DNA of 64,000 bases, taken from positions 1-64,000 of the forward strand of contig DATGTE010000028.1 of assembly GCA_035301985.1 (NCBI GenBank). The letters run 5' to 3'. Below, piece by piece: positions 62,960 to 64,000 of this stretch. Numbering within the stretch: position 1 is the stretch's first letter; every line of letters begins with the position of its first letter. A program made the position numbers and the translations under genes. This stretch comes from DASUXY01 sp035301985. Lineage in GTDB: Bacteria > Bacillota > Bacilli > Bacillales > Amphibacillaceae. The notes below the pieces were generated by a model that searched no databases, was not told where the DNA came from, and saw nothing but the letters and a program-made list of their open reading frames with translations.

Positions 62960-63403
62960 ATGAAAGCTGTTATTCAGCGGGCGAAAGATGCACGTGTAAC
63001 CGTTCAAGGAGAGGTTAAAGGACAAATCGAAGATGGATTTGTCGTTTTATTAGGCGTGACACATGATGATACAATTGAAGATGTTGAGTACCTCGTGAAT
63101 AAAATTGTCCATTTACGTGTGTTTGAAGATGAAAATCAAAAAATGAATCTTTCTTTAAAAGATGTCGGTGGAAGTATCCTGTCGATCTCACAGTTCACAT
63201 TATATGGAGACACTCGAAAAGGCAGACGGCCAAGTTTTACGAAGGCTGCTCCACCGCAACAAGCAAATGAATTATATGAATCCTTCAATGAACATATTCG
63301 ACAAGAAGGTATAAATGTTGCTACCGGCGAATTTGGTGCCATGATGGATGTACGCTTGACAAATACAGGACCTGTTACATTTATACTCGACAGCAAGGAA
63401 TAG
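62960..63403 (+). CDS. dtd: D-aminoacyl-tRNA deacylase
   Basis: This 147-residue proofreading enzyme removes D-amino acids (and glycine) from mischarged tRNA. The family motifs SISQFTLYGDTRKGRRPSF and NTGPVTF (the Gly-cisPro-containing GPVT) are intact. The ATG at 62960 is chosen after GGAAGGGA; a TTG directly before it is less likely. It follows relA as in B. subtilis. Confidence 0.97.
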   Translation: MKAVIQRAKDARVTVQGEVKGQIEDGFVVLLGVTHDDTIEDVEYLVNKIVHLRVFEDENQKMNLSLKDVGGSILSISQFTLYGDTRKGRRPSFTKAAPPQQANELYESFNEHIRQEGINVATGEFGAMMDVRLTNTGPVTFILDSKE

Positions 63404-63554
63404 CCAAACGATTGATTCCATTAGCATGTTTGTTAAATGAAACTTATACGGGAGATAGACTGTAACTCTCGTATGTTATGTGTGAATCGTTAGGCGTACC
63501 ACTTCTCTATTTATAAGTTTGTGATTAGTTATTAAAGTGAAACGTTACATTTTC

Positions 63555-63595
63555 TACGCTATGGCCTTTAATGAAGAGGTTGTAGCGTATTTTTT
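63555..63595 (+). terminator. Terminator downstream of relA-dtd
   Basis: A 15-base-pair stem with G-U pairs (63555-63569 with 63575-63589) and a 5-base loop is followed by six T residues. It lies 150 bases after dtd, so the transcript would have a long 3' tail. Confidence 0.85.
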
Positions 63596-63723
63596 ATGAA
63601 CGATGTGTGAATGTAATGTGACGGATATACATTGGAATGCTCAGTGAATATCGAGGAAGTTAGAAGTGAACTTTCTATGATAGAATAATTTTTTGACGAG
63701 AAAACCAACAAGGAGGAGTCCTC

Positions 63724-63750
63724 ATGAGTAATGTTGTTATAAACGGTTAA
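63724..63750 (+). CDS. Possible 8-residue leader peptide
   Basis: ATG is placed 4-5 bases after AAGGAGGAG and encodes MSNVVING before TAA. The RBS is among the strongest in the window, yet no longer frame follows. It may be a leader peptide, or the remnant of a broken gene. Support is limited to the RBS. Confidence 0.25.
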   Translation: MSNVVING

Positions 63751-63837
63751 TATTAAAAGAAATTAATTTATTGGGGGATCAGGCAATGAGTCATGAAACA
63801 ATAAGACAAGAAGTTTTACCCTATCGCTTTCAATTCC

Positions 63838-64000
63838 TTATCGGGGAGATTCTGCCAGGATTGAGCGAATCATATGCAATGAATCCCACTCGCCAAATGA
63901 TAAATAGGTGACGGGATATTTTTTATAGAACATTTGTCTCTGAATTTGCTTTTCCGATAAACCTTGCTGATGTAAATCAAGTACTTTTTCTTGAAAGGTA
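63838..64000 (-). CDS. C-terminal end of an unidentified protein (partial)
   Basis: The last 53 codons of a minus-strand gene enter from the right edge and stop at 63838-63840. The peptide contains KVLDLHQQGLSEKQIQRQMF, followed by YLSFGEWDSLHMIRSIL. The composition and codon use look real. The helix-turn pattern resembles the C-terminal tail of some metallo-beta-lactamase-fold hydrolases, but too little is present to name it. An opposing open frame at 63786-63911 is treated as its shadow. Confidence 0.55.
   Translation of the reverse strand, partial: TFQEKVLDLHQQGLSEKQIQRQMFYKKYPVTYLSFGEWDSLHMIRSILAESPR

Larger units (their letters stand above)
63404..63837. other. Intergenic region after dtd
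   Basis: About 430 bases. It holds a terminator at 63555-63595, a hairpin without T-tract (ATACGGGAG/CTCTCGTAT, about 63447-63475), and a strong RBS (AAGGAGGAG, about 63711-63719) followed by an 8-codon frame at 63724-63750. No full-length gene is supported. In B. subtilis yrvJ follows dtd; it is absent from this position. Confidence 0.45.

Noticed and set aside
63786..63911. 41-codon plus-strand frame with an upstream GGGGGAT
   Set aside because: It overlaps the opposite-strand partial gene, whose peptide looks more natural; the plus frame lacks any recognisable pattern.

Overview
This window is chromosomal DNA from a low-GC, endospore-forming member of the Bacillaceae. The evidence is the gene order (ysoA-tig-clpX-lonA-engB-hemAXCDBL-spoVID-ysxE-valS-folC-spoIIB-radC-mreBCD-minCD-spoIVFAB-rplU-prp-rpmA-spo0B-obg-pheB-pheA-safA ... 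yebC-ruvAB-queA-tgt-yajC-spoVB-comN-secDF-recJ-apt-relA-dtd), which follows the well-known Bacillus subtilis arrangement closely. The many sporulation genes, strong AGGAGG-type ribosome binding sites, frequent TTG/GTG starts, a T-box leader and an L21 leader agree with this. Genus and species cannot be fixed from the sequence alone.

Layout. Bases 1-270 are the 3' end of a 23S rRNA gene. No 5S gene follows; instead there is a cluster of eight tRNAs (Asn, Ser, Glu, Gln, Lys, Leu, Gly, Arg; 554-1445) ending at a strong terminator. From 1.7 to 5.9 kb lies a small accessory stretch: an EamA-type exporter, a lactate/2-hydroxyacid dehydrogenase, an SDR-like protein without the catalytic tyrosine, and a CzcD-type zinc exporter. 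From 6 to 13.4 kb are protein-quality genes (ysoA, tig, clpX, lonA) and the ribosome-assembly GTPase engB. The block at 14.3-20.6 kb is a complete glutamate-to-uroporphyrinogen III haem operon. Spore coat morphogenesis genes (spoVID, ysxE) follow, then valS under a T-box, a CoA-transferase, an ATP-grasp enzyme, folC and spoIIB. From 32 to 38.9 kb come radC and the cell-shape/division genes mreBCD-minCD, then the sigma-K checkpoint pair spoIVFA/spoIVFB. From 39 to 43.4 kb are rplU-prp-rpmA, spo0B, obg and pheB-pheA. A lineage-variable stretch (43.5-46.9 kb) holds safA, a second CotS-like kinase, a short-form nadE and a sporulation lipoprotein. The rest is yebC, ruvAB, queA-tgt-yajC, spoVB, comN, secDF, recJ, apt, relA and dtd, ending in the C-terminal part of an unidentified minus-strand protein.

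How the genes work together. Many neighbours form functional units: haem precursor synthesis; SpoIVFA holding back the intramembrane protease SpoIVFB; Prp trimming the N-terminal extension of L27 encoded by the next gene; MinC/MinD with MreBCD for septum placement and cell shape; QueA/Tgt for queuosine tRNA modification; RuvAB, RadC and RecJ for DNA repair; RelA for the stringent response. I saw no insertion sequence, prophage, CRISPR array or recognisable defence system. The most interesting signals are comparative: both LysM coat-scaffold genes (spoVID, safA) are followed by a kinase-fold gene, one with intact and one with lost catalytic residues; the rRNA operon end lacks 5S; the usual comC, maf, bofC and nadABC neighbours are missing; and several RNA structures may control expression.
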